Part shown: positions 26,306 to 34,663 of the stretch, piece after piece
Position numbering within the stretch: position 1 is the stretch's first letter
Layout: every line of letters begins with the position of its first letter
Assembly: GCF_016019935.1 (NCBI RefSeq)
Contig: NZ_JAECMT010000004.1
Coordinates: 248,833-312,832, forward strand
From: Paenibacillus sp. GSMTC-2017
GTDB taxonomy: Bacteria > Bacillota > Bacilli > Paenibacillales > Paenibacillaceae
Length of the DNA: 64,000 nucleotides
Reading direction: 5' to 3'
Translations under genes and position numbers: made by a program
The notes under the pieces: generated by a model
The model's database searches: none
Seen by the model: the letters and a program-made list of their open reading frames with translations, nothing else
What the model was told of the DNA's origin: nothing

Positions 26306-26494
26306 GATCATATTTCATATAAAGTATGGAACGACTCCATGTAGTAAGGCCACAACTGATCGAGAAGTAACGTAAATGGATTAGCCTACTGTATTATTTC
26401 GACAAATAACTTGTCATCTAATCTAGTGCTGCAATAGGGCATTACAGCGCAGATTTTGTATTATATTTAGTACGAGAGCACTACCTGTTTACTT

Positions 26495-26523
26495 TTGACA
26501 TAAATTATAGTTATTGCTATTAT
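26495..26523 (+). promoter_or_regulatory. Consensus sigma-A promoter of the secreted FnIII-like protein
   Basis: TTGACA (26495-26500), 17 bases, TATTAT (26518-26523), about 80 bases before the ATG. The rest of the 300-base gap after the MFS gene (26306-26494) shows no ORF with a ribosome binding site and no clear hairpin. Confidence 0.75.
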
Positions 26524-26527
26524 GAGG

Positions 26528-26539
26528 TTGGACGTCCAA
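26528..26539. promoter_or_regulatory. Perfect 12-bp dyad just downstream of the promoter
   Basis: TTGGACGTCCAA starts 4 bases after the -10 box, covering the expected transcription start. This is a usual place for a repressor operator. The regulator is unknown. Confidence 0.45.
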
Positions 26540-26606
26540 TCTTATGTAACACGTACGGGAGTACTCCTATATCTAGTAACTATCACTATATTAGGAGAGA
26601 GAAACG

Positions 26607-27257
26607 ATGAAACTTAGAAAGAAACTATTTACTGTAAGTCTGTCCGCTGCCATATTCTTATCCCTAGTAGGCGCTGCAAGCGCGGAGTCAACTTCGAGTA
26701 CTTGTGAGAAACCAGGTGCCTTTACATTAACTGCGTCACCAGGCAATCATTCAATGGCGCTTAACTGGACGCCGTCCGCAGGAGCGGTCTCCTATGATGT
26801 TTTCTACTCGCCACGTGCTCCTTATGCTGTACAAGACCTCCAATCAACAAGCTATACAGTCACTAACTTACGAAATGGTTATATTGGGTATTCATTCGGC
26901 ATTATTGCAAAAAACGCATGTGGTACAACATCGTCTAATTCCATTCAACAAGTATCTACCTCAGCAACAGGTGCACCTACTAAACCAACGGTAACGATTA
27001 ACGATAACCAACTGTACAGCAAAGGTGAATTCACTGTTAACTGGAACATTTGGAGCGGTAATGCTGCTACTTCCGGTCGTATATTTGAAAATGGTACAGA
27101 AGTTATTCTGAGTATTTTCGAGGAAAATGGTACTGCACTGGGACAATCATGGGGATGGTTTTTCAAACGCCCATCTGGAACATACACTTACCAAGTGGAA
27201 CTGATCAACCCATTCGGCACCGTTCTGAGTGATCCAATTACAGTCGTTGTTCCTTAA
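26607..27257 (+). CDS. Small secreted protein with FnIII-like and chitinase-type Ig-like domains
   Basis: A 216-residue exported protein with a signal peptide ending near GAASAE (about residue 26) and ATG 26607 behind TTAGGAGAGAGAAACG. Residues 33-112 have the fibronectin III pattern (FTLTASPGNHSMALNWTPS, then YDVFYS and YSFGIIAKNACG). Residues 120-215 resemble the Ig-like N-terminal domain of bacterial chitinases (YSKGEFTVNWNIWSG, ENGTEV). No catalytic domain is present. It may bind chitin, cellulose or the cell wall. It has its own strong promoter and a downstream terminator. Confidence 0.7.
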   Translation: MKLRKKLFTVSLSAAIFLSLVGAASAESTSSTCEKPGAFTLTASPGNHSMALNWTPSAGAVSYDVFYSPRAPYAVQDLQSTSYTVTNLRNGYIGYSFGIIAKNACGTTSSNSIQQVSTSATGAPTKPTVTINDNQLYSKGEFTVNWNIWSGNAATSGRIFENGTEVILSIFEENGTALGQSWGWFFKRPSGTYTYQVELINPFGTVLSDPITVVVP

Positions 27258-27304
27258 GTTATATGAGCAGAATGAAGTGAGCATAGTGAATTTCATTTAA
27301 AAGC

Positions 27305-27357
27305 AAACCGTTCTTTGTTTAGCCTAATTGGCTAGGTGGAGGGCGGTTTTTTGTTTT
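27305..27357 (+). terminator. Terminator with nested hairpin
   Basis: Outer stem AAACCG / CGGTTT encloses a second hairpin TAGCC-AATT-GGCTA, followed by TTTTGTTTT. It lies 48 bases after the FnIII-like gene. Confidence 0.6.
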
Positions 27358-27367
27358 CTCCTAACTA

Positions 27368-27400
27368 TTGACACGTCTGATCATAGTGTATATATTATAC
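27368..27400 (+). promoter_or_regulatory. Promoter and overlapping operator of the GntR-ABC-Ere operon
   Basis: TTGACA (27368-27373) and TATATT (27391-27396) spaced 17 bases. A dyad GTATA-TAT-TATAC (27388-27400) covers the -10 box. YtrA-type GntR repressors act at such overlapping sites, so the operon is probably autorepressed. Confidence 0.7.
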
Positions 27401-27445
27401 ATATACAATATTTACTTTGGTGAATGGCTAAAAGGGAGTTGAAAG

Positions 27446-27829
27446 ATGGATATTATCATTTCACACGCATCGGAAGATCCAATTTACACTCAGATTGTGA
27501 ATCAGATCAGACATAACATATTAAACGGACAATTGAATGCAGGAGATACCCTTCCCTCTATTCGTCAGCTAGCTAAGGACTTGCAAGTTAGTGTTATTAC
27601 AACGAAACGAGCGTATGAAGAGCTAGAGAAGGAAAAGCTTATCGATTCAGTTGTTGGTAAAGGTTCATTCGTATCAGGTGCCAATAAAACATTTATACGG
27701 GAGCAGCGCATGAAACTACTAGAGGAAAAAATAGTCGAGATCATCCGAGAAAGTAAAGATTTAGGTATGAGTGAAAGCGATTTGCTGAATCATCTACGTC
27801 TATTGTTCGAGGAGGAACAATTACGATGA
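27446..27829 (+). CDS. GntR family regulator, YtrA subfamily
   Basis: A 127-residue regulator with an N-terminal winged HTH (PIYTQIVNQIRHNILNGQL, then LPSIRQLAKDLQVSVITTKRAYEELEKE, residues 10-70). A short C-terminal helical tail of about 50 residues marks the YtrA type, which controls linked ABC transporters. ATG 27446 follows AAAGGGAGTTGAAAG. Its stop overlaps the ABC ATPase start (27826). It would repress its own four-gene operon until an antibiotic or envelope signal arrives; the signal is not visible here. Confidence 0.9.
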   Translation: MDIIISHASEDPIYTQIVNQIRHNILNGQLNAGDTLPSIRQLAKDLQVSVITTKRAYEELEKEKLIDSVVGKGSFVSGANKTFIREQRMKLLEEKIVEIIRESKDLGMSESDLLNHLRLLFEEEQLR

Positions 27830-28704
27830 ATGTAATAGAAGTGAGGAATGTAAGTAAATCCTACCTGGAGTTTTCAATTAAGGATGTATCCCTTGATATT
27901 AAAAAAGGCTTTATTACCGGACTTATCGGGGCAAATGGTGCCGGTAAGAGTACGTTGATCAATATGATACTTGGCATCGTCCGTCCAAAATCAGGAAGCA
28001 TTCAACTCTTTGGAATGGATATGCCAAAGCATGAAGTAGAGCTTAAGCAACGGATCGGTATTGTATCGGATGATTGCTACTATTATGAGCATCTAACGAT
28101 TGAGGATACGAAGAGAATAATTGCGCCCTTCTACCGAAAGTGGGACGAAACGAAATTCAGGAATTGTCTCGATCAATTCGAGTTATCACCTAAGAAGAAG
28201 GTTGGAGATCTGTCCAAAGGGATGAAAGTGAAGTTTTCTCTCGCGATTGCACTGTCTCATGAAGCTGAGCTTCTGATTATGGATGAACCTACGTCGGGAC
28301 TTGATCCTGTATTCCGTAGAGAACTATTAGATATATTAGCTGATATTATTCAAGACGAACAAAAATCTATTATATTCTCCACTCACATTACAACGGATTT
28401 GGATCGAATAGCAGACTATATTACATTCGTGAATCGAGGTCAAATTGTGTTTAGTGATGTAAAAGATGATGTGCTTGGGCGTTATTCCATCGTCAAAGGT
28501 GGCAAGGAATTGCTTGATCCAGATATTCGACGTCAATTTGTAGGGGTTCGTGAAACAGCAGTCGGTTTTGAAGGGTTAGTTGCTGATCGGAAGAAGGCAG
28601 CGGAGCTGTTCGGTGATTACGCTCTGCTCGAGAAACCATCGCTTGAGGACATTATGTATTTCACTGCGAAAGGTGGTCCGGAGCATGTTAAATTTACTTC
28701 GTAA
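27826..28704 (+). CDS. ABC transporter ATP-binding protein
   Basis: A 292-residue ATPase with Walker A GANGAGKST (about residues 35-43), signature LSKGMKVKFSLAIAL (about 131-145), Walker B LLIMDEPTSGLDP and the H-loop STHI. The signature LSKGM rather than LSGGQ is common in the YtrB/BcrA-like group that serves GntR-linked exporters. It overlaps gntR by 4 bases and the permease by 20 bases, implying coupled synthesis. Its partner is the following ABC-2 permease. Confidence 0.92.
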   Translation: MNVIEVRNVSKSYLEFSIKDVSLDIKKGFITGLIGANGAGKSTLINMILGIVRPKSGSIQLFGMDMPKHEVELKQRIGIVSDDCYYYEHLTIEDTKRIIAPFYRKWDETKFRNCLDQFELSPKKKVGDLSKGMKVKFSLAIALSHEAELLIMDEPTSGLDPVFRRELLDILADIIQDEQKSIIFSTHITTDLDRIADYITFVNRGQIVFSDVKDDVLGRYSIVKGGKELLDPDIRRQFVGVRETAVGFEGLVADRKKAAELFGDYALLEKPSLEDIMYFTAKGGPEHVKFTS

Positions 28705-29311
28705 AGACTTTATCGTTTTAAAAAGCACACAATGGTTATTTCTATTTTTTCTCGCGGTATTCAGTCTCGCATTTGTACCACAATCGGATTTTTCATTTTA
28801 TTTTGTTGCAATCTATGCAGCTAATGGTTCCATTATGAGCGCTATGATGATCGATATCAAAAATAATAATCATAAATTTCTCGTCTCTTTGCCCGTTAAT
28901 CGCAAACATATTGTGCAAGCCAAATATACAGTTGCGATCATTTATACATTGATTGGGGTTAGTGCATCTTATGGAATTCACAAGTTTATTGAATTATATG
29001 TGCCAGAAATCAACAAGCCAACTTATTCGATTGTATCTATATTGATAACAATTGTAATATTACTTGGTTTAATCTCTATCTTTATGCCACTCTTTTACGC
29101 GTTTAGTAAAAAGGGAGCCACCATTATTAATGCTGTATTCCTTATTGCCTTAATTATGTTTGCCAATCCCACAGCTTATTATATAAATCTGGCTAATGAG
29201 AATGGCAGCAATGGAGATTCAATCTTGCTAATTATTGCAGCCGGAGTTTTAACATTATTTATTGCTTCCTATTACTTGACAGTATATCTGTTTAATAGAA
29301 AGGACATATAA
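28685..29311 (+). CDS. ABC-2 type membrane permease
   Basis: A 208-residue protein starting at ATG 28685 behind AAAGGTGGTCCGGAGC inside the end of the ATPase gene. A frame extension upstream overlaps that gene further and has no ribosome binding site. Six hydrophobic segments and the opening MLNLLRKDFIVLKSTQ are typical of ABC2_membrane_5 permeases of GntR-linked transporters. The product with the upstream ATPase would form an exporter. It ends 2 bases before the erythromycin-esterase gene. Confidence 0.85.
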   Translation: MLNLLRKDFIVLKSTQWLFLFFLAVFSLAFVPQSDFSFYFVAIYAANGSIMSAMMIDIKNNNHKFLVSLPVNRKHIVQAKYTVAIIYTLIGVSASYGIHKFIELYVPEINKPTYSIVSILITIVILLGLISIFMPLFYAFSKKGATIINAVFLIALIMFANPTAYYINLANENGSNGDSILLIIAAGVLTLFIASYYLTVYLFNRKDI

Positions 29312-29313
29312 CG

Positions 29314-30705
29314 ATGAAACCTACACTAGGGAAACTAATTAAATTTAGCGCGGTATGCGCAATTGTCTCTTCGATTTGTCTCGCACCAGCACAAATCTAT
29401 GCAACTAAACACACAACACCTACTGCTCCTGCAACTACACAACAAGTGAGCGTAAAGGCGACATCGATCAAATCGATTGATGTTAAGGCTAATGATAAGT
29501 TCGAGGATTTACAATTTCTCAAAAAAGTGCTGGCAGATAAAAGAGTCGTTATGCTAGGTGAAAGCTCACATGGTGCTGCGGAGTTTAATAAATCAAAAGT
29601 AAGATTGTCGCAATTTTTACATAAGGAAATGGGCTTTAACGTTATTGCCTTTGAGTCAGGGCTAGGAGATGCAAGTGGAACTTACGCTGAAATCTCAAAG
29701 TTAACACCTGAAGAATCATTGCGTAAATCGATTTATCCAGTATGGCATACAAAAGAAATGATTCCTTTGTACACTTACATTAAGCAACAATCAGAAGCAA
29801 AGAAGCCGCTGATTCTTACTGGATTTGATATGCAGCCAAATAACGGTTATGGTCGTTTTATGAAAACATGGTTTGAACCAATCGATACGAGTTTTGCAGA
29901 GAAAGCTCGTACTTTAGAGGGCAAGTTGACGGATATTTATTTCAACATGGACTGGGACAAAGCCAATTGGGATAAAGACTACGCAGATTTATTAGTTGGC
30001 TATACAGAAATTCAGACTTTCCTCAACAAACATCAAGTTGCGCTTCAAGCTGCATTCCCTGGTAATAAAACAATCATGCCGATAATGAACCGTGTAATCG
30101 AAGACCGCATTTATATGATCCAAAACGTTCTTAAGCACCAAGTTGCTTATAACAATCTTACAATGGAAAATTACGTAGTCTCAACTAACTTAAGAGAGAA
30201 TATGGCTTACTTGCGTGATGAAATGATGGCAAGTACATTAACTTGGTTGATTGATAATATCTACAAAGACGAAAAAATCATTGTATGGGGCCACAACTAC
30301 CATATTCGTAAAAATAATTCGTCAATCGAATCTCTTGTTCAGATTCATCCATATGCAGGTGGTTCTGTTCCGAACATGACGGAGCTTATGCCATCAAGAA
30401 TTAAGAAACAGACTTATGTTATCGGTCAATTTATGTACGAAGGTGAAACGGCAGGAAATGATGGTACACCTATGCCAGTTAACTCAAAGCATAGTCCAAC
30501 AAGCTTGGAAGCTATTTTGAAAAAATCAGGTTACCCGTATTCTTTCGTTGATTTAACTATTCAACATAATAAGAGCTGGAAAGATTCGATCCGAAACGGG
30601 ATGTATTGGGGACTCATTGAGGAGCCATTCGTGCCAAGCGAGCAGTATGACGGTATCCTATTTATTCAGAAAACGTCTGCAGTTGAGTATTTGACATTTA
30701 AATAA
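29314..30705 (+). CDS. Secreted erythromycin esterase family protein
   Basis: A 463-residue protein with a signal peptide (hydrophobic 9-29, cleavage near IYATK) and the Ere fold. The catalytic block LGESSHGAAEF contains E83 and H86, matching EreB E43 and H46; E114 in AFESG and the GHNYHIRKNN block near residue 325 complete the active site. Family members hydrolyse the macrolide lactone ring; many chromosomal relatives have unknown substrates. It lies 2 bases after the permease, so enzyme and exporter are made together. Export is unusual, because characterised EreA and EreB are cytoplasmic. Confidence 0.88.
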   Translation: MKPTLGKLIKFSAVCAIVSSICLAPAQIYATKHTTPTAPATTQQVSVKATSIKSIDVKANDKFEDLQFLKKVLADKRVVMLGESSHGAAEFNKSKVRLSQFLHKEMGFNVIAFESGLGDASGTYAEISKLTPEESLRKSIYPVWHTKEMIPLYTYIKQQSEAKKPLILTGFDMQPNNGYGRFMKTWFEPIDTSFAEKARTLEGKLTDIYFNMDWDKANWDKDYADLLVGYTEIQTFLNKHQVALQAAFPGNKTIMPIMNRVIEDRIYMIQNVLKHQVAYNNLTMENYVVSTNLRENMAYLRDEMMASTLTWLIDNIYKDEKIIVWGHNYHIRKNNSSIESLVQIHPYAGGSVPNMTELMPSRIKKQTYVIGQFMYEGETAGNDGTPMPVNSKHSPTSLEAILKKSGYPYSFVDLTIQHNKSWKDSIRNGMYWGLIEEPFVPSEQYDGILFIQKTSAVEYLTFK

Positions 30706-30712
30706 GAATGCA

Positions 30713-30748
30713 AAAAAGATGAAGAGCGACTAAGCTCTTCATCTTTTT
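30713..30748. terminator. Terminator of the Ere operon
   Basis: Perfect stem AAAGATGAAGAGC / GCTCTTCATCTTT with loop GACTAA and T run to 30748. The AAAA flank on the other side lets it serve the convergent crp-like gene too. Confidence 0.92.
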
Positions 30749-30763
30749 GTTGTTAGGTAGTAA

Positions 30764-31488
30764 TTACACCTCTAACGCTCCTTTTAAACGAGCGGTATTG
30801 ATTAAAAGAGGTTTGCGAGGTCCTGATTTTTCTAATATGCCCTCCGCGGTTAACACATTTAAAGTTTCGGTGATCGTTTCTCGAATATTGCCCGTCATGC
30901 TAGCCAATTCCTGATGTGTCAGTTCTATATTAAGCTGAACCCACTCGGACTTCTCTCGTGCGGCAGCTTCCCCCATTGGCGGTTCACCAAACTTTTCCGA
31001 GAGCTTGTATAGCAGGAAGAGAAGGCGCTTCCTAACACTGCTATAAGCCATATGCTCTAGAAATTGTTCAACTTCCTGCACTCTTTTTGACATTAATTCT
31101 ATAAAAGCAATCGCTATCTCTGGGTTCTGACGAAGGATCAATTTGAACTGCTCGTATTCCATCGTACAAATGACCGAATCTTCCAATGTAACGGCATATA
31201 TGTTGCTGTCTGTAACTAGTGAGCCTATTTCTCCAAAAAGATGACCGGCAGCAAGGATATCAAGTGTAAGCTCCTTGCCTTCAGCAGTAGTCGTATACAG
31301 ACGGACAGCACCTGACTTCACGAGGTACAGCATTTGTTCCTCTTTATGCGGGGAGGCGATAATCGCACCTTTTCTAATAGGTTCTATCGGAATATGGTCT
31401 ACGATACTTTGGAGGACAGAAGGATCTAATACGTGAAATATGTTAATTCTTGATAAGTATTTGATCTTATTCAGAGTAAATCACTCAT
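30764..31488 (-). pseudogene. Crp/Fnr family regulator with disrupted start
   Basis: The frame ending at 30764 has a cyclic-nucleotide-binding beta-roll, a dimer helix and a Crp-type HTH (LTHQELASMTGNIRETITETLNVL). The beta-roll continues upstream of the first ATG (31333) through coding-like residues (NKIKYLSRINIFHVLDPSVL) to about 31474, but there is no ATG, GTG or TTG in that stretch. ATG 31488 gives MSDLL and then a stop. Deleting one CT of CTCT at the fifth codon joins it to LNKIKYL. Either a 2-base insertion killed the gene or CTG 31474 is used. Truncation at ATG 31333 would lose part of the sensor fold. Confidence 0.7.
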
Positions 31489-31500
31489 TTCTTCAATAAG

Positions 31501-31516
31501 TGTAGTCTGGGCTACA
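31501..31516. promoter_or_regulatory. Crp/Fnr-type operator candidate
   Basis: TGTAG-TCTGGG-CTACA has the arm length and N6 spacing of the Crp box TGTGA-N6-TCACA. It lies between the disrupted crp-like gene and the divergent DoxX-like gene, 79 bases before the latter's TTG start. Confidence 0.6.
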
Positions 31517-31594
31517 TCATGTGAATGATACATCGATCTATAATTGGTTTCAAGTATTGTTACCCTTATATAGAGATGAAGGAGATGACTAGTT

Positions 31595-31948
31595 TTGATT
31601 TACTTATTAATAGGTCAGATTGTATTGATCGTTATGTTCACGATATCAGCTACAATGAAATTTGCTCAAGCCAAATCGATGATTGAGCATTGGAAAGAGT
31701 ATCGTTATCCGTTATGGTTAATGTTCGTGATCGCAACACTTGAGCTCTTAGGTGTAGTAGGTCTCGTTATAGCTATTTGGGTCCCAGCATTGCTGAAAGT
31801 GAGTGCACTTCTATTGGCAGTACTTATGATTGGAGCAATCCATGCCCATTTATTCCGTGCTAAGCATAAGCCTATTATGGCGATTAATGCTTTATTCATG
31901 CTTATCTTGTCTAGTATTCTAGTATATGATCAATGCACTTCATGGTAA
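31595..31948 (+). CDS. DoxX-like small membrane protein
   Basis: A 117-residue four-helix protein starting at TTG 31595 behind GAAGGAGATGACTAG. It shares the DoxX-like plan with the 24.6-kb gene: an opening helix ending SATMKFAQAKSM, then LELLGVVGLVIAIW, and equal length. Sequence identity between the two is low. It is divergent from the disrupted Crp/Fnr gene and probably its target, given the Crp-like dyad between them. Function unknown. Confidence 0.72.
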   Translation: MIYLLIGQIVLIVMFTISATMKFAQAKSMIEHWKEYRYPLWLMFVIATLELLGVVGLVIAIWVPALLKVSALLLAVLMIGAIHAHLFRAKHKPIMAINALFMLILSSILVYDQCTSW

Positions 31949-32036
31949 CAGATAGTTTATGTGGCTCTTAGGTATAAATCAAAGAAACCAGATCTTTAAC
32001 AAAATTTATCTCGAAGTGAATAGGTCATGATACATA

Positions 32037-32516
32037 TTACTTAATAGCACTTACTGTGTATGCATGACCGTTGAGTGGAAGATTGAATCCAATATAGTAG
32101 CCATTATGCACATCTAAAACTTCTGACGTTAAACTACTTACAAGTTTAACTTTTTTTGCAGTTTCATCTGCTGTTTTCCCTATAATTATAGGAAGTTTCT
32201 CTCCAGCTTCCGTTGTATGTTCAAACATTACATAAGAAGGTGTGCCTAAGTATAACGTTATTCTCTCCCACAAGTAACCTTTGCTATTTTTAATAACTTT
32301 CGCCAGAGCGAATGAGTCCGCTTTGTCTTTAACTAATACATAATGAGTATTTTGATACTCTTGTGTTAGGAGTAAGCTCACCTCTTCAATCTTCAAACCG
32401 TGTTCAATCGCTTCATTTAACGATGGTAGCCACACTTCATTAGTAACAGGTTGACTACAAGACGTAAACACAAATTATAAAGTTAGGCTGAAGGCTATTA
32501 ATAATAATTTTTTCAT
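32037..32516 (-). pseudogene. Lipoprotein gene with stop codon in its signal peptide
   Basis: ATG 32516 with GAAAGATGG upstream opens MKKLLLIAFSLTL. A TAA codon (32475-32477) follows, and the same frame continues FVFTSCSQPVTNE to 32037. FTSC is a lipobox, so the intact gene would have coded a lipoprotein of about 159 residues. The remaining frame from GTG 32471 (144 residues) would lack a working signal peptide. The body (IEEVSLLLTQEYQNTHYVLV) matches no family I recognise. Confidence 0.7.
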
Positions 32517-32659
32517 AGATTAACCATCTTTCTCATAAAAAGCGTTTTCATATTATCTAACATATTTTATCTTATATTTTCATCAGGAGAAAGTGTACAG
32601 GGATATAAACACAGGTGAAAAATCGTTGTAACTTTTGAAATTATATCAATGGAGGCCAT

Positions 32660-33343
32660 ATGAATAACCAACTATCAAGTCGACTTGACGATATTGTACG
32701 CACTTTTCCCTGTTTTAAAAACGTTTCTACGTCCGATTGGGAGAATAGAGGCCTATCGATTGTAAGAGTCCCGCCGAGCATAGCAATTGCTGAAGGTCAT
32801 CTATTTGAACATGCGGCATTCGTGCTAAGCGGTACGGTACGCATCTACAAAGTCGGAGCAACTGGCCGTGAACTAACGTTATACCGTGTACGCCAAGGTG
32901 AAGTGTGCGTAGTGATGATGGCAAGCATCTTAGGTGAGACACCTTATGAAGCGACGGCGGCAATTGAGGAAGATACCGTGTTATTGTTACTGCCAGTGGA
33001 TTTGTTTAAACGATGGATGTCCAACTATCCCACGTTAAATCAATACATCTACAAGCTGTTTATAAAAAGAATGGTTGGTGTAACTGATTTAATTGATGAT
33101 ATTGCCTTTAAGCCGATGGAAGTTCGGGTGGCTGAGCTGGTGCTGCAAAGGCTATCAGCGGGCTGTGACGATAAGTTGAGCATAACGCATGAGCAACTGG
33201 CATCGGAGCTAGGCACAGCCCGTGAAGTGGTTAGCCGAACGCTGAAAGAGCTTGAACAGCGAGGGGTGTTGGAGATCGGCCGGGGTTCTATTCGTCATAT
33301 TCGTACCGAGGAACTGAAGAGGATTGTTACCGTGCTTAAGTGA
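32660..33343 (+). CDS. Crp/Fnr family transcriptional regulator
   Basis: A 227-residue regulator with a cNMP-like beta-roll (about residues 20-125), a dimer helix and a Crp-type HTH (ITHEQLASELGTAREVVSRT, about 175-195). There is no Fnr [4Fe-4S] cysteine cluster at the N-terminus; the only early cysteine is C17, so oxygen sensing by iron-sulphur is unlikely. ATG 32660 follows AATGGAGGCCAT. It heads an operon with a DUF2892 protein and a carboxymuconolactone decarboxylase-like protein. Confidence 0.88.
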   Translation: MNNQLSSRLDDIVRTFPCFKNVSTSDWENRGLSIVRVPPSIAIAEGHLFEHAAFVLSGTVRIYKVGATGRELTLYRVRQGEVCVVMMASILGETPYEATAAIEEDTVLLLLPVDLFKRWMSNYPTLNQYIYKLFIKRMVGVTDLIDDIAFKPMEVRVAELVLQRLSAGCDDKLSITHEQLASELGTAREVVSRTLKELEQRGVLEIGRGSIRHIRTEELKRIVTVLK

Positions 33344-33425
33344 TGAAGTCACTGTAGGCGGGCGCTTGCATTCGTACAATGGGAAGGCATTCATACACTA
33401 CCATATACGATGGAGGCTGATACGT

Positions 33426-33620
33426 TTGAAAAATGTTGGAATGATGGAACGAGTCATTAGAGTTGTTGGAGGTTTAGCTCTCTTGTCTTTATTACCATTA
33501 CTAGAAAGCGGTTGGAAATGGGTGGGGTTGCTTGGAATTCCGCTGGTATTAACGGGATCAATCGGAATCTGTATGATGTACCGCATGCTCGGCAAGTCAA
33601 CATGCGGTGCAACTCGTTAA
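33426..33620 (+). CDS. DUF2892 (YgaP-like) membrane protein
   Basis: A 64-residue protein starting at TTG 33426 behind TGGAGGCTGATACG. The pattern MKNVGMMERVIRVVGGLALL, a second helix WVGLLGIPLVLTGSIGIC and C-terminal MYRMLGKSTC match DUF2892. This family is found alone or fused to rhodanese (YgaP), with ties to sulphur and nitric-oxide responses. It is followed 13 bases later by the CMD-like gene. The two cysteines near the end (GICMMY and KSTCGA) are as in family members. Confidence 0.82.
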   Translation: MKNVGMMERVIRVVGGLALLSLLPLLESGWKWVGLLGIPLVLTGSIGICMMYRMLGKSTCGATR

Positions 33621-33633
33621 GGAGGCTGAACAG

Positions 33634-34014
33634 ATGACGAAATCCTCCTACTATCAAGCATCGGATCTATCCCGTATTCCGCTGCTAGTAAAGCTTGCTC
33701 CCGAAGCGGCTACCGCATTTCTAGCATTTGAACATAAGTTGTATCAAGAAACAAATGCGATCCCTCTCAAGACTAAGGAGCTAATCGCAATCGCCGTCGC
33801 ACATGTGACAGGCTGTCCGTATTGTATTGATGTACATGTACGTAGGTTTAAGGGACTTGGGGGCACGATGGAAGAAATCGTTGAAGCGATTATGGTTGCC
33901 GCATCTACTCGTTCAGGTGCTATCTTGAGCCACGGCGTACAGGCAATTGCGGCTTATGAAAGAGCAAGCGCTCCAGTGGCAGAGAACAATGCTGAGCCAG
34001 AATGCTTCTGCTAA
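33634..34014 (+). CDS. Carboxymuconolactone decarboxylase / AhpD-like protein
   Basis: A 126-residue alpha-helical protein. ATG 33634 is chosen for GTTAAGGAGGCTGAACAG; a GTG 9 codons upstream overlaps the previous gene. The AhpD-type redox motif C61-PYC-IDVH68 is present, and the remaining fold (KTKELIAIAVAHVTG) is typical of the CMD family. Proteins with this motif act in thiol-dependent peroxide detoxification. A cysteine pair CFC ends the protein, which is unusual and may bind metal or form a second thiol pair. Confidence 0.88.
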   Translation: MTKSSYYQASDLSRIPLLVKLAPEAATAFLAFEHKLYQETNAIPLKTKELIAIAVAHVTGCPYCIDVHVRRFKGLGGTMEEIVEAIMVAASTRSGAILSHGVQAIAAYERASAPVAENNAEPECFC

Positions 34015-34020
34015 TTTACA

Positions 34021-34058
34021 AAAAAAGATGAGGAGCACATTTGCTCTTCATCTTTTTT
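34021..34058. terminator. Bidirectional terminator before glpP end
   Basis: Stem AAGATGAGGAGC / GCTCTTCATCTT with one G-T pair, flanked by A6 and T6 runs. It sits between the convergent CMD operon and glp operon. Confidence 0.9.
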
Positions 34059-34083
34059 CTGTCGCATGATCAAACCAATCTCT

Positions 34084-34626
34084 TTATCGCCACAACTCAA
34101 CTCGGCTAGTTGAAATGGCGGAAGCGCCTGCTTCATATAGAGTGGGCAAATTTTCTTTCTTTTCGATAAACCCGCCGAGTATAATGTCTACACCCGTTTC
34201 CTTCTTCACCGTCTGCAGCTTAGGATGAGAATAGCTAGGCAATATTTCGATGTAGTCTGGCTTTATTTGCGCCGCCGAATTAATAATCGTTTGGAGCGAA
34301 TGGGAATCAATTAGGAAACCCCGCTGAATAGCACCAAGCCCGTGCTTCTTCGCATTAATAAGCGAGGAAGTTCGTGTACTGATAATGCCATCAATCTTAA
34401 TGACCTTCGATAAATAATGAATAGATGCTTCATCATCCTTAATCCCTTTTACCATATCGAGGTGCAGAAAGATCTTTTTGTTCGCCCGTTTGACACTATC
34501 CACAATGCTTTGTAAATGAATCAGCTCGCCTTCGAGCAGAAAGATTACTTCTTGTGGTGCCTCCAGTGCCTTCTCTAATTCCTTGAAACCTCTGATTGCC
34601 GGAATGACCAAATCTTTTATGATCAC
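34084..34626 (-). CDS. glpP: Glycerol-3-phosphate responsive antiterminator GlpP
   Basis: A 180-residue TIM-barrel-like protein of the GlpP family, which binds glycerol-3-phosphate and the leader RNA of glp genes and prevents termination. Family blocks include IFLLEGELIHLQSIVDS, KIFLHLDMVKGI, DGIISTRTS and DIILGGFIE. The start is GTG 34626 behind TTGAGGAGGACAAAAA. Here it is the last gene after glpF, glpK and glpD, whereas in B. subtilis glpP comes first. Two leader hairpins in this window are its expected targets. Confidence 0.93.
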   Translation of the reverse strand: MIIKDLVIPAIRGFKELEKALEAPQEVIFLLEGELIHLQSIVDSVKRANKKIFLHLDMVKGIKDDEASIHYLSKVIKIDGIISTRTSSLINAKKHGLGAIQRGFLIDSHSLQTIINSAAQIKPDYIEILPSYSHPKLQTVKKETGVDIILGGFIEKKENLPTLYEAGASAISTSRVELWR

Positions 34627-34663
34627 TTTTTGTCCTCCTCAATCGATATGTGCTTACTTACAA

